Shown here in pieces: positions 35,826-45,660 of a DNA stretch of 64,000 bases. Both the position numbers and the translations under genes were made by a program. The DNA comes from Sulfitobacter alexandrii (GTDB taxonomy: Bacteria; Pseudomonadota; Alphaproteobacteria; Rhodobacterales; Rhodobacteraceae). The notes below the pieces were generated by a model. The model did not search any database. It saw only the letters and a program-made list of their open reading frames with translations, and was not told the DNA's origin. Location: contig NZ_CP018076.1 of NCBI RefSeq assembly GCF_001886735.1, forward strand, positions 3,596,001 through 3,660,000, written 5' to 3'. Position 1 is the first letter of the stretch. Each line of letters begins with the position of its first letter.

Positions 35826-38567
35826 ATGGGAGCGGGTGGCATGGTACGTGCAGTCTTTGCTGTGGAAGGTCCCCTTGTGGCGTCTCAGCGCGGGGCGACA
35901 GTCGGGATCACCGACCTTCAGATCGTCGAGACCGGATCGGGGACGAATCTCTATGCCGCTACGAGGGGCGGGGGATGGCTGACCGCCTTCGACGTGGGGC
36001 AGGCTGCGGGGGAAACCCGGCAACAGGGTGCTTTCGCCTTGGCCGACCGGTATCTGAGCCTCGAATCGACCGAGCTCGTCCTGCGGGAGACGGCAAACAG
36101 TCCACAGCTTTTCATGGCGGGCCTGAATGCCGGTTCTCTCGAGGGCGTTCGGCTGGACGCCGACGGGCAGGGCCCGGCCTTTGACGGTACGGTCAGCGTT
36201 TCGGCCAGCGGATGGAGCCTCGGCCAGTTTTCCGAAGTCGAGCTGATCGGAAATGGCCCCAGCGGATTGGCGGCCTTGCGCGGCGGTGGCCTCGTCAATC
36301 TGTCGTTTGGGGCGGGCAACACCCTGAACGTCAACGCGATCAACCAAGGCAGCGCCATGGACAACCACCGTGCGACCGACCTTCAGACGGCCGTTCACAA
36401 TGGTCAGACCTATGCCTTTGCAAGCTACGGTTCGGCGGACACCGTCAGCATGTTCCGGCAGGACTCGGGCGGCCGGCTTCGCCATGTCACGGATGTGAGC
36501 GTCGGCGACGGCCTCTGGATCGATCGGCCCGGCGCGATGGCGGTCTCGGAAGCAGCGGACGGCCACCTCTATCTGGTCGTCGCCGCGTCGGGCAGCGACT
36601 CCCTTTCGGTTCTTCAGGTGTCCGCGAACGGAATGCGACCCGTGGATCAGGTGGTCGACGGGCTCGACACCCGTTTCGCGGATGTCAGTCACGTGACCAG
36701 CGTGACGGTGGGCGGACAGGATTTCATCCTCGCCGCCGGTTCCGACGCGGGCCTGTCGCTGTTCGCAATGTTGCCGGGCGGCCGCCTGCAACACATCCAC
36801 AGCATGGAGGCGACCGCCGCGGCACCGCTCAACGGCATCACCGCGCTCTCTGCGCTGGCCACGCCCCAGGGATTGCGCATCTGGGTAGCCACGGAGGGGG
36901 CGCCTTACCTTTCGGAATTCAGTGTCAGCCTCGCGACGATGGGCGCCAGCCTGGTCGCGACCGCCACGGGCGGTGGCCTCGCCGGAACGGGACGGGACGA
37001 CGTGCTGGCGGGTCTGGCCGGCGCGGACAACATCACGGGCGGCGGTGGTGACGATATCCTGATGGACGGTGCCGCCGAGGATACCCTGACCGGCGGTTCT
37101 GGCGCCGATCTTTTCATCCTGACGCAGGACGGCGTCCGCGACATCATCCGGGATTTCCAGCTGGGTCAGGATCGTATCGACCTGTCCGATTTCGGCCAGC
37201 TTGCCGGTATCGGGGCGCTGCGGGTTCAGCAACGCAGCTGGGGGGCGGAGATCATCATCGGCGACGAGGTTCTCGAAGTGCGATCTGCCAACGGCGCACC
37301 CCTGAATGCGCGTGACTTCAATCCGCTGAACCTGATCACCGGTGGCAGGCTCGAAACCGATCCGGACGCATACGATGATACGCCCGCACCGACACCGACA
37401 CCGACACCGCCGCCGGTGTCAAACCCGGCCGGCACACAATTGCCGGGCGTCCCGCCAGTGCACCCGATCTGGTATGCGGAACCGGTATGGACCCTAATAC
37501 GCCGACAGGGCGATCTGAACGCATCCAACGCGGCGGACAGCATTCGCACGACCGGCGAAGCGGACGGGATATTCGGCAACGCGGGCAACGACACGATCGA
37601 ATCCGGGGCCGGCGACGACCGGGTCAGCGGTGACGGCGGCAACGACCTGATCCACGGCGGCGGCGATGACGATATGCTCTTGGGCGGCGGCGGCTTCGAT
37701 ACGATCACCGGCGGCGATGGCGAAGATTCCCTGTCGGGGGGCGATGGCGCCGACTCCATCCTTGGCGGCAACGGGAACGACATCATCCTCGGGGGCGCCG
37801 GGTACGACTGGATCTACGGCGGAGCAGGCAACGACACGATCTGGTCCGGCACAACGCCCGACCGGGTCTTCGGTGGTGATGGCGACGACTGGATCAGCGC
37901 GGGCAGCAACTATGGTCTCACGGTAGATGGAATCTTCGGAGAGGCGGGCAACGATACCCTGTTCGGCAACGCCGGTTTCGACCTCTTGAACGGCGGCGAC
38001 GGGGACGACCTGCTCGATGGCGGCCACCAATCGGACAATCTCTACGGTGAGGCTGGGAACGACACACTCCTCGGCGGTCTGGGTTTCGATCGCCTTTTCG
38101 GTGGTACGGGCAACGACATGCTGTCCGGAGGCGACAGCGGAGACGGGCATTTCGGTCAGGAAGGCAATGACACCCTTTGGGGCGGCGAGGGCAGCGACCG
38201 CTTTTTCGGCGGAAGCGGTGACGATATCATCGACGGCGGCACCGGGAACGACACCCTGTATGGGAATGCCGGCTTCGACACGCTGATCGGCGGGGCTGGA
38301 AACGATACGCTGATGGGAAATTTCAACGCGGACAGGTTCGTGTTCGCCGACAACCACGGCCATGACGTGATCCTTGATTTCGATGCCACGAACGCACTGG
38401 AACTGATCGATCTGTCGGCGGTGTCGGGGTTCGCAAGCTTCTCGGATGTCGTTGGCCACACCCGCCAGGCCGGTGGGGACGTGATCATCGAAACCGGCGG
38501 CAACAGTTCGATCCGGCTACTTCAGACCGATCTCGCGGACCTCGACGCGAGCGACTTCATTTTCTGA
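35826..38567 (+). CDS. RTX calcium-binding protein with N-terminal beta-propeller-like domain
   Basis: A 913-residue extracellular protein without a Sec signal. Residues about 10-385 form a repeat-rich beta region with blades resembling 7-bladed lactonase propellers (GSADTVSMFRQDSGGRLRHV, SGSDSLSVLQVSANGM). A first RTX block is at about 390-440, then a PTPTPTPTPPP linker near 520, then a long GGxGxDxxx nonapeptide block (about 570-840). The C-terminus DLDASDFIF matches the RTX protease at 57.9 kb and is probably the type I secretion signal. ATG at 35841 is an alternative start with a better ribosome site. Its 3' end overlaps the convergent glycosyltransferase by 11 bases. Confidence 0.83.
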   Translation: MGAGGMVRAVFAVEGPLVASQRGATVGITDLQIVETGSGTNLYAATRGGGWLTAFDVGQAAGETRQQGAFALADRYLSLESTELVLRETANSPQLFMAGLNAGSLEGVRLDADGQGPAFDGTVSVSASGWSLGQFSEVELIGNGPSGLAALRGGGLVNLSFGAGNTLNVNAINQGSAMDNHRATDLQTAVHNGQTYAFASYGSADTVSMFRQDSGGRLRHVTDVSVGDGLWIDRPGAMAVSEAADGHLYLVVAASGSDSLSVLQVSANGMRPVDQVVDGLDTRFADVSHVTSVTVGGQDFILAAGSDAGLSLFAMLPGGRLQHIHSMEATAAAPLNGITALSALATPQGLRIWVATEGAPYLSEFSVSLATMGASLVATATGGGLAGTGRDDVLAGLAGADNITGGGGDDILMDGAAEDTLTGGSGADLFILTQDGVRDIIRDFQLGQDRIDLSDFGQLAGIGALRVQQRSWGAEIIIGDEVLEVRSANGAPLNARDFNPLNLITGGRLETDPDAYDDTPAPTPTPTPPPVSNPAGTQLPGVPPVHPIWYAEPVWTLIRRQGDLNASNAADSIRTTGEADGIFGNAGNDTIESGAGDDRVSGDGGNDLIHGGGDDDMLLGGGGFDTITGGDGEDSLSGGDGADSILGGNGNDIILGGAGYDWIYGGAGNDTIWSGTTPDRVFGGDGDDWISAGSNYGLTVDGIFGEAGNDTLFGNAGFDLLNGGDGDDLLDGGHQSDNLYGEAGNDTLLGGLGFDRLFGGTGNDMLSGGDSGDGHFGQEGNDTLWGGEGSDRFFGGSGDDIIDGGTGNDTLYGNAGFDTLIGGAGNDTLMGNFNADRFVFADNHGHDVILDFDATNALELIDLSAVSGFASFSDVVGHTRQAGGDVIIETGGNSSIRLLQTDLADLDASDFIF

Positions 38568-39780
38568 GATCGCTCAGCGTGTCCCGGACCAGCCCATCGA
38601 AAGCCAGCGCCTGGTCGTCGAAGCTGGCCACGTCGACCGCGGTCTGCAAGCGCGATCCGTTCTCAAGGGCCTCCTCGATCTGGGCCTTGAGCAGACCGGC
38701 CGGGGCTCCGATGGGAATCAGCTTTTCGGGGGCGACCGCACCATGTTCGGTCGTGCCGCCGCTATCCGTCTGGATCACGGAGATCCCACGCGCCAGCGCC
38801 TCGCGGATGGCCAGACCAAAGGTCTCCTTCCACTGGGACATGAAAAGAAGCACGTCAATTTCCGCATAGAAATCGTCCATCTTCTCCTGAACGAATCGCG
38901 GGCGCACTTCCCAGGAGCCCGGCAACTTGTCGAAGCGATGATCCTTCCACCAACTGCCGTCCAGCGAACCATCCACAAGGACAACCCGAAAGTCGTCGCG
39001 GTCTAGCTCTGCAAAAGCCCGCCGGATCAGGGGCCAACCCTTGATCTGCGATGGGCCACCGACGAAACCAAATGTCAGCCGACTGTCCCTTTCCCTCCGC
39101 GCCGCCTGTCGCTCAAAGAACCCTTCCCCGGGAAGGTGAACACCGTTTTCCCAGACGACACCGCTTCCCGGTGCGAGGCCGGACGCCTCGCACAGGTCAC
39201 GCGCAAACTTGCTGGGATAGGTGATACGCGCAGCCTTGCCGGCCACCTGCCGCAGCTGGTCAAAGCGCATCTTGGCGGACCAGAAGTTGTCCACGCAGCC
39301 CTTGCATTGCTCAATGCGGACGGGGAACTGACCGCAATATTGCTGGTCCACCTTGATCATGAACTGGCGGTCGCAGATCCACCAGAAGTCGTGAACGCTC
39401 AGGATGACCGGGACGCCCTGGGATTGGGCCGCGGTAACGATGCCGGTACCCATGTCCTGGATGCAATGTGCGTGCACGAGGTCCGGCTCGAGCGTGGCAA
39501 TGAGTTCCGCAAGGCGAGAGGTCACGCTGGGATTGTCGTAAAGCTCGCCATAGCTGCGGCTGGCGGGAATGTTGATCAGGTAGTTGGTGATCCCGGCTTG
39601 TTCGGACTTTATGATGACATAGGGCGCCAGATCCTGTCGGCAGCACATCGAAACGGCGGTGACGCGGTAGCCGTGATTGCGCACGAGTGCTTTCGCGACC
39701 TGTTCGGCCACCACCGTCGCACCCCCATAGGAAAACGGCGCGAAAAAGACATTCGCCAACAGGAGGTGGGGTCCGCTCAT
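38557..39780 (-). CDS. Glycosyltransferase, GT4-type (GT-B fold)
   Basis: A 407-residue enzyme. The N-terminus has a donor-accepting opening (FFAPFSYGGATVVAEQVAKAL), then LVHAHCIQDMG and SVHDFWWICDRQFM. The C-terminal half has FGFVGGPSQIKGWPLI and the GT4 E-x7-E motif in KETFGLAIREALARG (Glu residues seven apart). A cluster of four cysteines (CGQFPVRIEQCKGC) sits mid-protein. Donor and acceptor are unknown; it should add a sugar to the exported polysaccharide. Its start overlaps the upstream glycosyltransferase stop by four bases. Confidence 0.85.
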   Translation of the reverse strand: MSGPHLLLANVFFAPFSYGGATVVAEQVAKALVRNHGYRVTAVSMCCRQDLAPYVIIKSEQAGITNYLINIPASRSYGELYDNPSVTSRLAELIATLEPDLVHAHCIQDMGTGIVTAAQSQGVPVILSVHDFWWICDRQFMIKVDQQYCGQFPVRIEQCKGCVDNFWSAKMRFDQLRQVAGKAARITYPSKFARDLCEASGLAPGSGVVWENGVHLPGEGFFERQAARRERDSRLTFGFVGGPSQIKGWPLIRRAFAELDRDDFRVVLVDGSLDGSWWKDHRFDKLPGSWEVRPRFVQEKMDDFYAEIDVLLFMSQWKETFGLAIREALARGISVIQTDSGGTTEHGAVAPEKLIPIGAPAGLLKAQIEEALENGSRLQTAVDVASFDDQALAFDGLVRDTLSDLRK

Positions 39781-41090
39781 CCCTCTACCCACTCCAGAAT
39801 TTCGGGCGAGATGATGTGTGCGCCGTCCGACCCATGCCAGTGCGCTTCCAGTTCTGCCCGGGCGGCCTGCCCCATGCGGCGCTGCAACCCGGGATCCTCT
39901 GCCAGCGCCCGCAGCGCCTCGATCCAGTCGGCCGGTCCAGCCGAGACAAAGCCGGTCTCGCCGTGTTTCACCACCGCCGCCAGATCGCCCACGGTGCCCA
40001 CCAGCGACGGGACGGCAACGGCAGAGGCATCCAGCACCCGCACGGCGGACTTGCAGCGGTTGAAGATGTCGTCGCACAGCGGCATCACCGCGCAGTTCGC
40101 CCGCGCCAGTGCTTCCAGGTACAGGGGATATGTGCCGAACTTGGTCGTTTCGACCTGTTCGATCAGCCCGTCCGGCAGATGCTCGGGTTTGAAGTGACCG
40201 ATCAGCATCAAGCGGCGGTTCGGGTCGGCCATGATGAATTCCGCAAGCGGATCGATGATCTCTGCCAGGTCAACCTCGTGTCCCTGCGAACCGCTGGCAA
40301 AAGCGACCCGAAATATCCCGTCATCACCCGGACGCGTCGCCATGGCATGCCGGCCCGCATCGAGCGTCTCCTGATCCGCGAAATTGCGGCGCATGTAGAC
40401 CGGTCTGGCGCTGTAAAGCTCGGTATGGGCCACGAGCCCCGGGGTGGAGACCTGCAGGATATCGGCGCCGTTCATCATGCCGAGATACTTGGGCGCCTCG
40501 GACAGGAAATGCGCTTTCAGCTTTTCGCCCACCGAATCCATGTTGCGGTAAGTCTCGTAGGCCGAGACCGAAAAAAGAGGATCGTCCAGATCGTAAAGCA
40601 CCGGCAGTCGGAGCCGACGCGCCTCGTAGCGGAACATCTCGGTCACGGGCATGGATTGCAGACGATATTCCATCAGATGCGTGGCGTTCTGCATGATGCG
40701 CGAGGCGCGGGGCACGTCCTGATAGTGCGAGAATTCGAATTCGACCCCCCGCCCCTGCCAGAAGGCCGCCAGCTGCTCGACCCGGTATTTTCGGCACTGG
40801 GGCAGGTTGAGATCACCGATCATCGCGATCTGCCGCCGCTTTTGCAGCACGGCAGGCGCGGTCGTGATGTGAAACGCGTCTTTCCGGGCAAGATCCTGCC
40901 AGACACCGTGCAGATATTGATCCTCGGACCGCGGATGCCCCTGCGCTGTCAGCCCGACGGTTCCGGCGCCCACCTGTCTGAGCTTCATCGCCGTATAGGT
41001 ACGCGCCTTTCGGAATGCTTCTTTCGGACCTTCTTCGCGATAGCTCGAAATGAACCGTCGAACGAGGTTCAGTCTGAAAAGTCTTGCCAC
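39777..41090 (-). CDS. Glycosyltransferase (GT-B fold), family not fixed
   Basis: A 437-residue protein with a GT-B-like layout: an N-terminal lobe (MIGDLNLPQCRKYRVEQL, then HYQDVPRASRIMQNATHLM and VLYDLDDPLFS) and a C-terminal lobe with VAFASGSQGHEVDL, MLIGHFKPEHLP and the donor-site region KSAVRVLDASAVAVPSLVG with HGETGFVSAG. The DLDDPLF pattern is common in capsule and O-antigen glycosyltransferases. I chose GTG at 41090, which has AAGGGA eight bases before; GTG at 41123 would add 11 residues. Coupled to the downstream GT4 gene. Confidence 0.78.
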   Translation of the reverse strand: MARLFRLNLVRRFISSYREEGPKEAFRKARTYTAMKLRQVGAGTVGLTAQGHPRSEDQYLHGVWQDLARKDAFHITTAPAVLQKRRQIAMIGDLNLPQCRKYRVEQLAAFWQGRGVEFEFSHYQDVPRASRIMQNATHLMEYRLQSMPVTEMFRYEARRLRLPVLYDLDDPLFSVSAYETYRNMDSVGEKLKAHFLSEAPKYLGMMNGADILQVSTPGLVAHTELYSARPVYMRRNFADQETLDAGRHAMATRPGDDGIFRVAFASGSQGHEVDLAEIIDPLAEFIMADPNRRLMLIGHFKPEHLPDGLIEQVETTKFGTYPLYLEALARANCAVMPLCDDIFNRCKSAVRVLDASAVAVPSLVGTVGDLAAVVKHGETGFVSAGPADWIEALRALAEDPGLQRRMGQAARAELEAHWHGSDGAHIISPEILEWVEG

Positions 41091-41187
41091 GAAAGTGTTC
41101 CCTTGAGCTTTCCGCCGCAGCACGGATAGTCTAGTTCAGCCCGAATATCTACCTCATTCGTGGTTCTGGACCGGACGGACATACCGC

Positions 41188-42135
41188 ATGACGCTGCCCG
41201 AAATCTCCACTCCGTCTACGGGCGTCGACCTGTTGATGGGGGTCCGAAACGGGGCGGCGTTCCTACCCGGACAATTGGAAAGCATCGCGTCGCAGACCTT
41301 TTCAAACTGGCGGGTGGTCTTCAGTGACGATGGCTCGACGGATGGCACGCGGTCGATACTCGACCAGTTCCTGCAGGAGCATCCCGGCAAGGTCATCGTC
41401 AGAGAAGGGCCGCAACAGGGGTTTTCCGCCAACTTCATGCAGCTGATCCGGGATCTGCCCGGTACGCCGGGCCATGTCGGCTTTGCCGATCAGGATGACA
41501 TCTGGATGACGGATAAGCTGTCGCGTGGCATCACCGCACTCGACGACGGGGATGAAGGCCCGAAACTCTACGCGGCGCGCAGCTTTTACTGGCAGCCCGC
41601 CATGGATCAGCGGCAACCCTCGCCGCCCATCCTCAAGCCCTGCTGTTTTCGCAACGCGCTGATCGAGAACGTCGCTTCGGGAAACACGATTCTCCTCAAT
41701 CCCGCCGCCGCCCGGCTGGCCCGCGAGGCGGCCCGGCGAACGGATCGGGTCTTCGCCCATGACTGGTGGCTCTACCTTCTGGTCTCGGGGGCGGGGGGCA
41801 GGATCATCTTCGACAACGGCCCGCCGTGCCTGCTGTACCGCCAGCACGGCGGCAATGTGATCGGCGCGGGCAACAGCCTGCCACAGCAGGTAAGGCGCAA
41901 GCTGGCGGTCCTGCGGGGCGCGTTCTCAGACCGGCTTCAAAGCAACATCAAGGCACTGGATGAGGTACGCGACCTGCTCACCGACGAAAACCGCCGCATC
42001 CTTGATGACTTTGCCGAAGCGCGTACCGCATCGATGCTGCCGCGCCTTGTCGGCCTGCGACGTATCCGACCATACCGCCAAAGTCTTCTGGGCAACATCG
42101 GGTTCTGGGGGGCTGCCAGCCTTGGCCGCATCTGA
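41188..42135 (+). CDS. Family 2 glycosyltransferase (GT-A fold)
   Basis: A 315-residue GT2 enzyme. VDLLMGVRNGAAFLPGQLESI opens the nucleotide-binding fold, FSDDGSTDGTRSIL holds the acidic donor-binding residues, FADQDDIW is the DxD motif, and SGNTILLNP plus AHDWWLYLL is the rhamnosyltransferase-like acceptor region (RgpF/RfbF relatives share the HDWW motif). Given the adjacent dTDP-rhamnose genes, rhamnosyl transfer is a reasonable guess. Its 3' end overlaps the next gene by 14 bases. Confidence 0.88.
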   Translation: MTLPEISTPSTGVDLLMGVRNGAAFLPGQLESIASQTFSNWRVVFSDDGSTDGTRSILDQFLQEHPGKVIVREGPQQGFSANFMQLIRDLPGTPGHVGFADQDDIWMTDKLSRGITALDDGDEGPKLYAARSFYWQPAMDQRQPSPPILKPCCFRNALIENVASGNTILLNPAAARLAREAARRTDRVFAHDWWLYLLVSGAGGRIIFDNGPPCLLYRQHGGNVIGAGNSLPQQVRRKLAVLRGAFSDRLQSNIKALDEVRDLLTDENRRILDDFAEARTASMLPRLVGLRRIRPYRQSLLGNIGFWGAASLGRI

Positions 42136-43267
42136 CGCACCACCACGGGTATTGCTGGTCGGTGGCGCGGGGATCCCTTCGGGCGTGCCGCGCCACATAT
42201 GTCACTTGGCAAAGGCCTTTGAAGGGACCGCGGATGTCACGGTCGTCAGTGAAGCAGACCTGGGCGGATACAGCGCGCTGGCCGAAATGGGAACGCGGCA
42301 TGTCGTGCTCGACGGTCTCAGCAGCAGGCTGTCGCTGCGGCACATGTGGCGCGGCTGGTGGGGGTTCCTCAGGTTCCTGCGGCAGTCACGCGCCGATCTG
42401 ACCTGGATTCACCCTCGCTTTCCGTCGCTCATGGGTCGGGCGGCATTGGCCTTGCGGCTCTGGCGGCCTGCCGGTGCGACTGCCTTCACGATCCACGGGC
42501 TCCCCTACGGCAAGGGGCACAAACCCCATGCCAGCTTCCTGTCACTGATGCTGGAAAAGGCACTGTTGCGGACCTGCCCGCCGATCAACCTGATCTTCCT
42601 TTCTCAGGATATGGCCGACCGCGCGCGCATCAGGCTGGGTGCGCGCAATCTGGCGCGGCACAACGTACACGTACTGCCGAATTGTTCCGATCTTGGGACG
42701 CTTCCAGCTTTCACCCGGCCGGCTGACCCCACCCTGGTCATGACCGGCCGCGCTGGACGGCAGAAGAACTACGCCGCTGCCATCGGGCTGATGAACCACC
42801 TGCCGGACGATACCGCGCTGATCCTGTGCGGCACCGGAACCGATACCGCGGCCTTTCAACGGGAAATCCGCGCGCAGCTTGCTGACGATGTGGCTTCCCG
42901 CGTCTTCTGTACCGGTCCTGTCCGGGACGTCCGCCCCCTGTTGCGGGCCGCCGATGCCTACCTTCTCACCTCCCGCTACGAAGGGACACCCATCGGCACC
43001 CTCGAAGCGTTCGAGGCCGGCCTTCCCATTGTCCTTGCCGACTTCGAAGGGGCAAGGGCGCTTGTGGATCGGCACCCCATGGGACTGGTCATCGACACTG
43101 CCGAGCCCGAAACCGCCGGCCTGCGAATCGCAGACTTCCTGCGCCGCGCCCGCATGTCGGATCCGGCGCTCCGCCAAGACATAAGGCGGGTCTGGGAACG
43201 CGAATGGTCACCCGAGGTTTTCGGGGATCGCGCGCGGAACCTGCTGCATCGCATGCTCGCAGGCTGA
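42122..43267 (+). CDS. Glycosyltransferase, GT4-type
   Basis: A 381-residue GT-B enzyme. VLLVGGAGIPSGVPRHICHLAKAF opens the acceptor lobe; LVMTGRAGRQKNYAAAIGLM and the E-x7-E motif SRYEGTPIGTLEAFEAGLPIV mark the donor lobe of family 4. No ATG fits; TTG at 42122, inside the previous gene, gives the full N-terminal strand. The 14-base overlap suggests coupling to the GT2 gene. It ends one base before the convergent kpsT end. Confidence 0.83.
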   Translation: MAASDAPPRVLLVGGAGIPSGVPRHICHLAKAFEGTADVTVVSEADLGGYSALAEMGTRHVVLDGLSSRLSLRHMWRGWWGFLRFLRQSRADLTWIHPRFPSLMGRAALALRLWRPAGATAFTIHGLPYGKGHKPHASFLSLMLEKALLRTCPPINLIFLSQDMADRARIRLGARNLARHNVHVLPNCSDLGTLPAFTRPADPTLVMTGRAGRQKNYAAAIGLMNHLPDDTALILCGTGTDTAAFQREIRAQLADDVASRVFCTGPVRDVRPLLRAADAYLLTSRYEGTPIGTLEAFEAGLPIVLADFEGARALVDRHPMGLVIDTAEPETAGLRIADFLRRARMSDPALRQDIRRVWEREWSPEVFGDRARNLLHRMLAG

Positions 43268-43939
43268 TCACCGGTTCGGCGGTGTCTGGGCCATCTGCAT
43301 CTCGTGCAGTTCCAACGCCTCTTCGATGTCTTCGAAGAACTGGATATCCCCGTTCTCAAGGACGGCGGCCATGTTGCACATCCGGCGCACCATTGGGGGG
43401 GAGTGCGTCACGACGATCGCCCCTGACCGCTCCATCCGGTCATCGAATACCGCGGCGGATTTCGCACGGAAAGATCCGTCGCCGACCGCGGTCACCTCGT
43501 CCACGAGGTAGGTATCAAAGGGGATGCCCATGGATACGCCGAAGGAAAGGCGCGCCCGCATGCCCGACGAATAGGTCCGCAGCGGCATGTGCATGTGTCC
43601 GCCGAGTTCGGCAAACTCCGTCACGAACTCCAGCAGGCTGTCGGTGTCATACCCATAGAGCCGCGCGACGAAGCGGGTGTTCTGCGCACCGGTCAGGTCG
43701 GGGTGAAAGGAACCCGCGAAACCCACAGGGTAGGAAATGCTTCCGGTGGACAGAACCCGCCCTGACGTGGGCCGGATCGTTCCGGCGATCAACTTCAACA
43801 GCGTGCTCTTGCCCGCGCCGTTGCGGCCCAGCAGGGCAACCGACGCCCCTGTCGGAAAGGTCGCGGTCAGGTTCTCCACGATGGTCTGATAGCCTTTCCG
43901 GGTGCGAAAATACTTGGTCAGATTCTCCAGATGAATCAT
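43268..43939 (-). CDS. kpsT: Capsular polysaccharide ABC exporter ATPase KpsT
   Basis: A 223-residue ATPase of the KpsT/Wzt (ABC-2) class. Walker A is GRNGAGKST (about residues 37-45), signature YSSGMRARLSFG, Walker B TYLVDEVTAVGDG, switch His in VVTHS. The short length without the C-terminal carbohydrate-binding domain of Wzt points to capsule rather than O-antigen export. With KpsM it moves lipid-linked polysaccharide across the inner membrane. Nine bases separate it from kpsE upstream. Confidence 0.93.
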   Translation of the reverse strand: MIHLENLTKYFRTRKGYQTIVENLTATFPTGASVALLGRNGAGKSTLLKLIAGTIRPTSGRVLSTGSISYPVGFAGSFHPDLTGAQNTRFVARLYGYDTDSLLEFVTEFAELGGHMHMPLRTYSSGMRARLSFGVSMGIPFDTYLVDEVTAVGDGSFRAKSAAVFDDRMERSGAIVVTHSPPMVRRMCNMAAVLENGDIQFFEDIEEALELHEMQMAQTPPNR

Positions 43940-43948
43940 CGCGCGCCC

Positions 43949-45571
43949 CTACTTGCGGTCACGCAAGCTGTAGAAGACGAGGCACAGGATCGCCCAGGCG
44001 AAGAAACAGAAAAGCAAAAGAAACGCCATGATCTTGATCCGCTTCGGATACTCCGCCTTCTCGGCCAGGGTCGGTTTTACATGCGCGGCGAGGTATCGGC
44101 TTTGCTTGCGCACTTCGGCCAAGGCCCCGTCATGGGCGGCAAGTGCTGCGGTATAGGCCTGCTCGGCGAACTCACGATCGACGATCAGACCTTCGTATTC
44201 CCCAACGAGGTTCGCGAAAGCCTCGCCGCTGCCGCCGTCTTCACCGATACCAAGCTTGCGCCGTTCGGACGCGATCCGCGCATTGATGACTTCGATCCGG
44301 CGCTGGGCCTGTGTGACACGGGGGTCACTTTCGCTCGTCGTGTCATCCAGAAGGTCATATTCGATCAAGGCATCGGCAAGCTGCTGCTGCAGCGTGACCA
44401 GCAGACCCATCTGGTTCTGGGTGTCGATGCTGGGGTCGACGATCTGCGTACGATTCCGGAACTCGGTCAGAGTACGGCGCGCTTCCTTCAGCCGTTCGAC
44501 GGCGTTCTCGAGCTCTTCCTCGGTATACTTGATCGAATCCTCGCGCGCGATATTGGACAAGGCGTTGATCATCGACGCACATTCATCAAGGATCGCCTGC
44601 GCGATGTTCTGGGCGTCCACCGGGTTGAACGCCAATACTTCAAGATCGATGAGGCCAGTACCGCTGTCATAGACGATCGAGATCATGCGGTCCCAATGAT
44701 CCTGGAGATCTTCGATCGTGCCGGACGGGTCAAAGGCAAAGAACGGATCCTGTTCGACACTGACACGGGACCAGATCTCGCGGAGGTCCACCTCGGCATT
44801 GACCTTGCGGACGAGTTCCTGACTGGACAGGAACGCGAACAGGATATCCGTGTCGGATGAACTTGACCCAGACAGCTCCGTAATGCCCCCGAGCAGTTCG
44901 ATCGCCGATCCTTTTTCCTCGGTCCGGACGGAAAATCCCACGTCAGACGCGAACTGATCCGCTGCACGGGTCCACAGGTAGAAAGCGGTGAAGAACGCCG
45001 GCACAAGCACGACGAACACGAAGGACGCCATCAGGAACATGTGCCTGCCCTTCGTCTTGGCGGGGACTGCAGGTTTGCCCACCGGAATCTTTTCGGCGCC
45101 AGGTTGCTGACGGGGCGGCGCGGGCTCGGCCAGATCAGTATCGACCTGCGCACGCTGCGCCTGGTTGGCAGGGGCCGCCTGTGCCGGTGGCGCCTGCCTC
45201 TGCGGCTGCGGTGTCTGCGGGTTCGCTTGAGGCGCGGGCGCGGCAGGCCTCGCTGCCGGGGGTTTCTGACCGGGTTGAGCGGCCTGGGCGGCGGGTGCCG
45301 GTTTCGCTTGCTGAGCGCCTGCGTTCTGTCCTACCGGCGCAGGGGCCGGTGCCGGCTTTGCCGGCTGAGGTTGCGCTGCAGCGGCCGGGGCGGCCGGTTT
45401 TGGGGCAGCGGCAGTTTTGGACTCTGCGTCAGGAGATGGCCGCTCTGCCTTGTCGGCGGTATCCTTGGTGGCCTTGGGGTCCGGTTCCCTGGCCTCGGCT
45501 GCCGTCTGTTCGGCCCTTTCCGGCCGAGCTTTACCGGACTGCTTCGGAGTCTGCTCTTTGGTGTCAGCCAT
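43949..45571 (-). CDS. kpsE: Capsule export inner-membrane protein KpsE (PCP family) with long disordered N-terminus
   Basis: A 540-residue protein. Residues about 178-200 (MFLMASFVFVVLVPAFFTAF) and the C-terminal 20 residues before YSLRDRK are the two membrane helices of a polysaccharide co-polymerase; the periplasmic part between them is largely coiled coil (EEELENAVERLKEARRTL; QRRIEVINARIASERRKLG). It links the KpsMT exporter to an outer-membrane KpsD-like channel, which is not in this window. Oddly, about 175 residues at the N-terminus are Ala/Pro/Gln-rich and disordered, roughly 150 more than E. coli KpsE. ATG at 45571 gives MADTKEQ; a TTG seven codons upstream is the other option. Confidence 0.88.
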   Translation of the reverse strand: MADTKEQTPKQSGKARPERAEQTAAEAREPDPKATKDTADKAERPSPDAESKTAAAPKPAAPAAAAQPQPAKPAPAPAPVGQNAGAQQAKPAPAAQAAQPGQKPPAARPAAPAPQANPQTPQPQRQAPPAQAAPANQAQRAQVDTDLAEPAPPRQQPGAEKIPVGKPAVPAKTKGRHMFLMASFVFVVLVPAFFTAFYLWTRAADQFASDVGFSVRTEEKGSAIELLGGITELSGSSSSDTDILFAFLSSQELVRKVNAEVDLREIWSRVSVEQDPFFAFDPSGTIEDLQDHWDRMISIVYDSGTGLIDLEVLAFNPVDAQNIAQAILDECASMINALSNIAREDSIKYTEEELENAVERLKEARRTLTEFRNRTQIVDPSIDTQNQMGLLVTLQQQLADALIEYDLLDDTTSESDPRVTQAQRRIEVINARIASERRKLGIGEDGGSGEAFANLVGEYEGLIVDREFAEQAYTAALAAHDGALAEVRKQSRYLAAHVKPTLAEKAEYPKRIKIMAFLLLFCFFAWAILCLVFYSLRDRK

Positions 45572-45660
45572 CGGGGATCTTTTCTGTTGCAAGAACTTGC
45601 CTTATCCTTCGTACCGTTACATCAGAACGCGGATGGTATCCAGACAGGAGGGACGACACG

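Noticed and set aside
37560..38320. Tandem DNA repeats or a CRISPR-like array
   Set aside because: The periodicity is the codon-level trace of the RTX nonapeptide repeats in a clear open frame; units are not identical and have no spacers.
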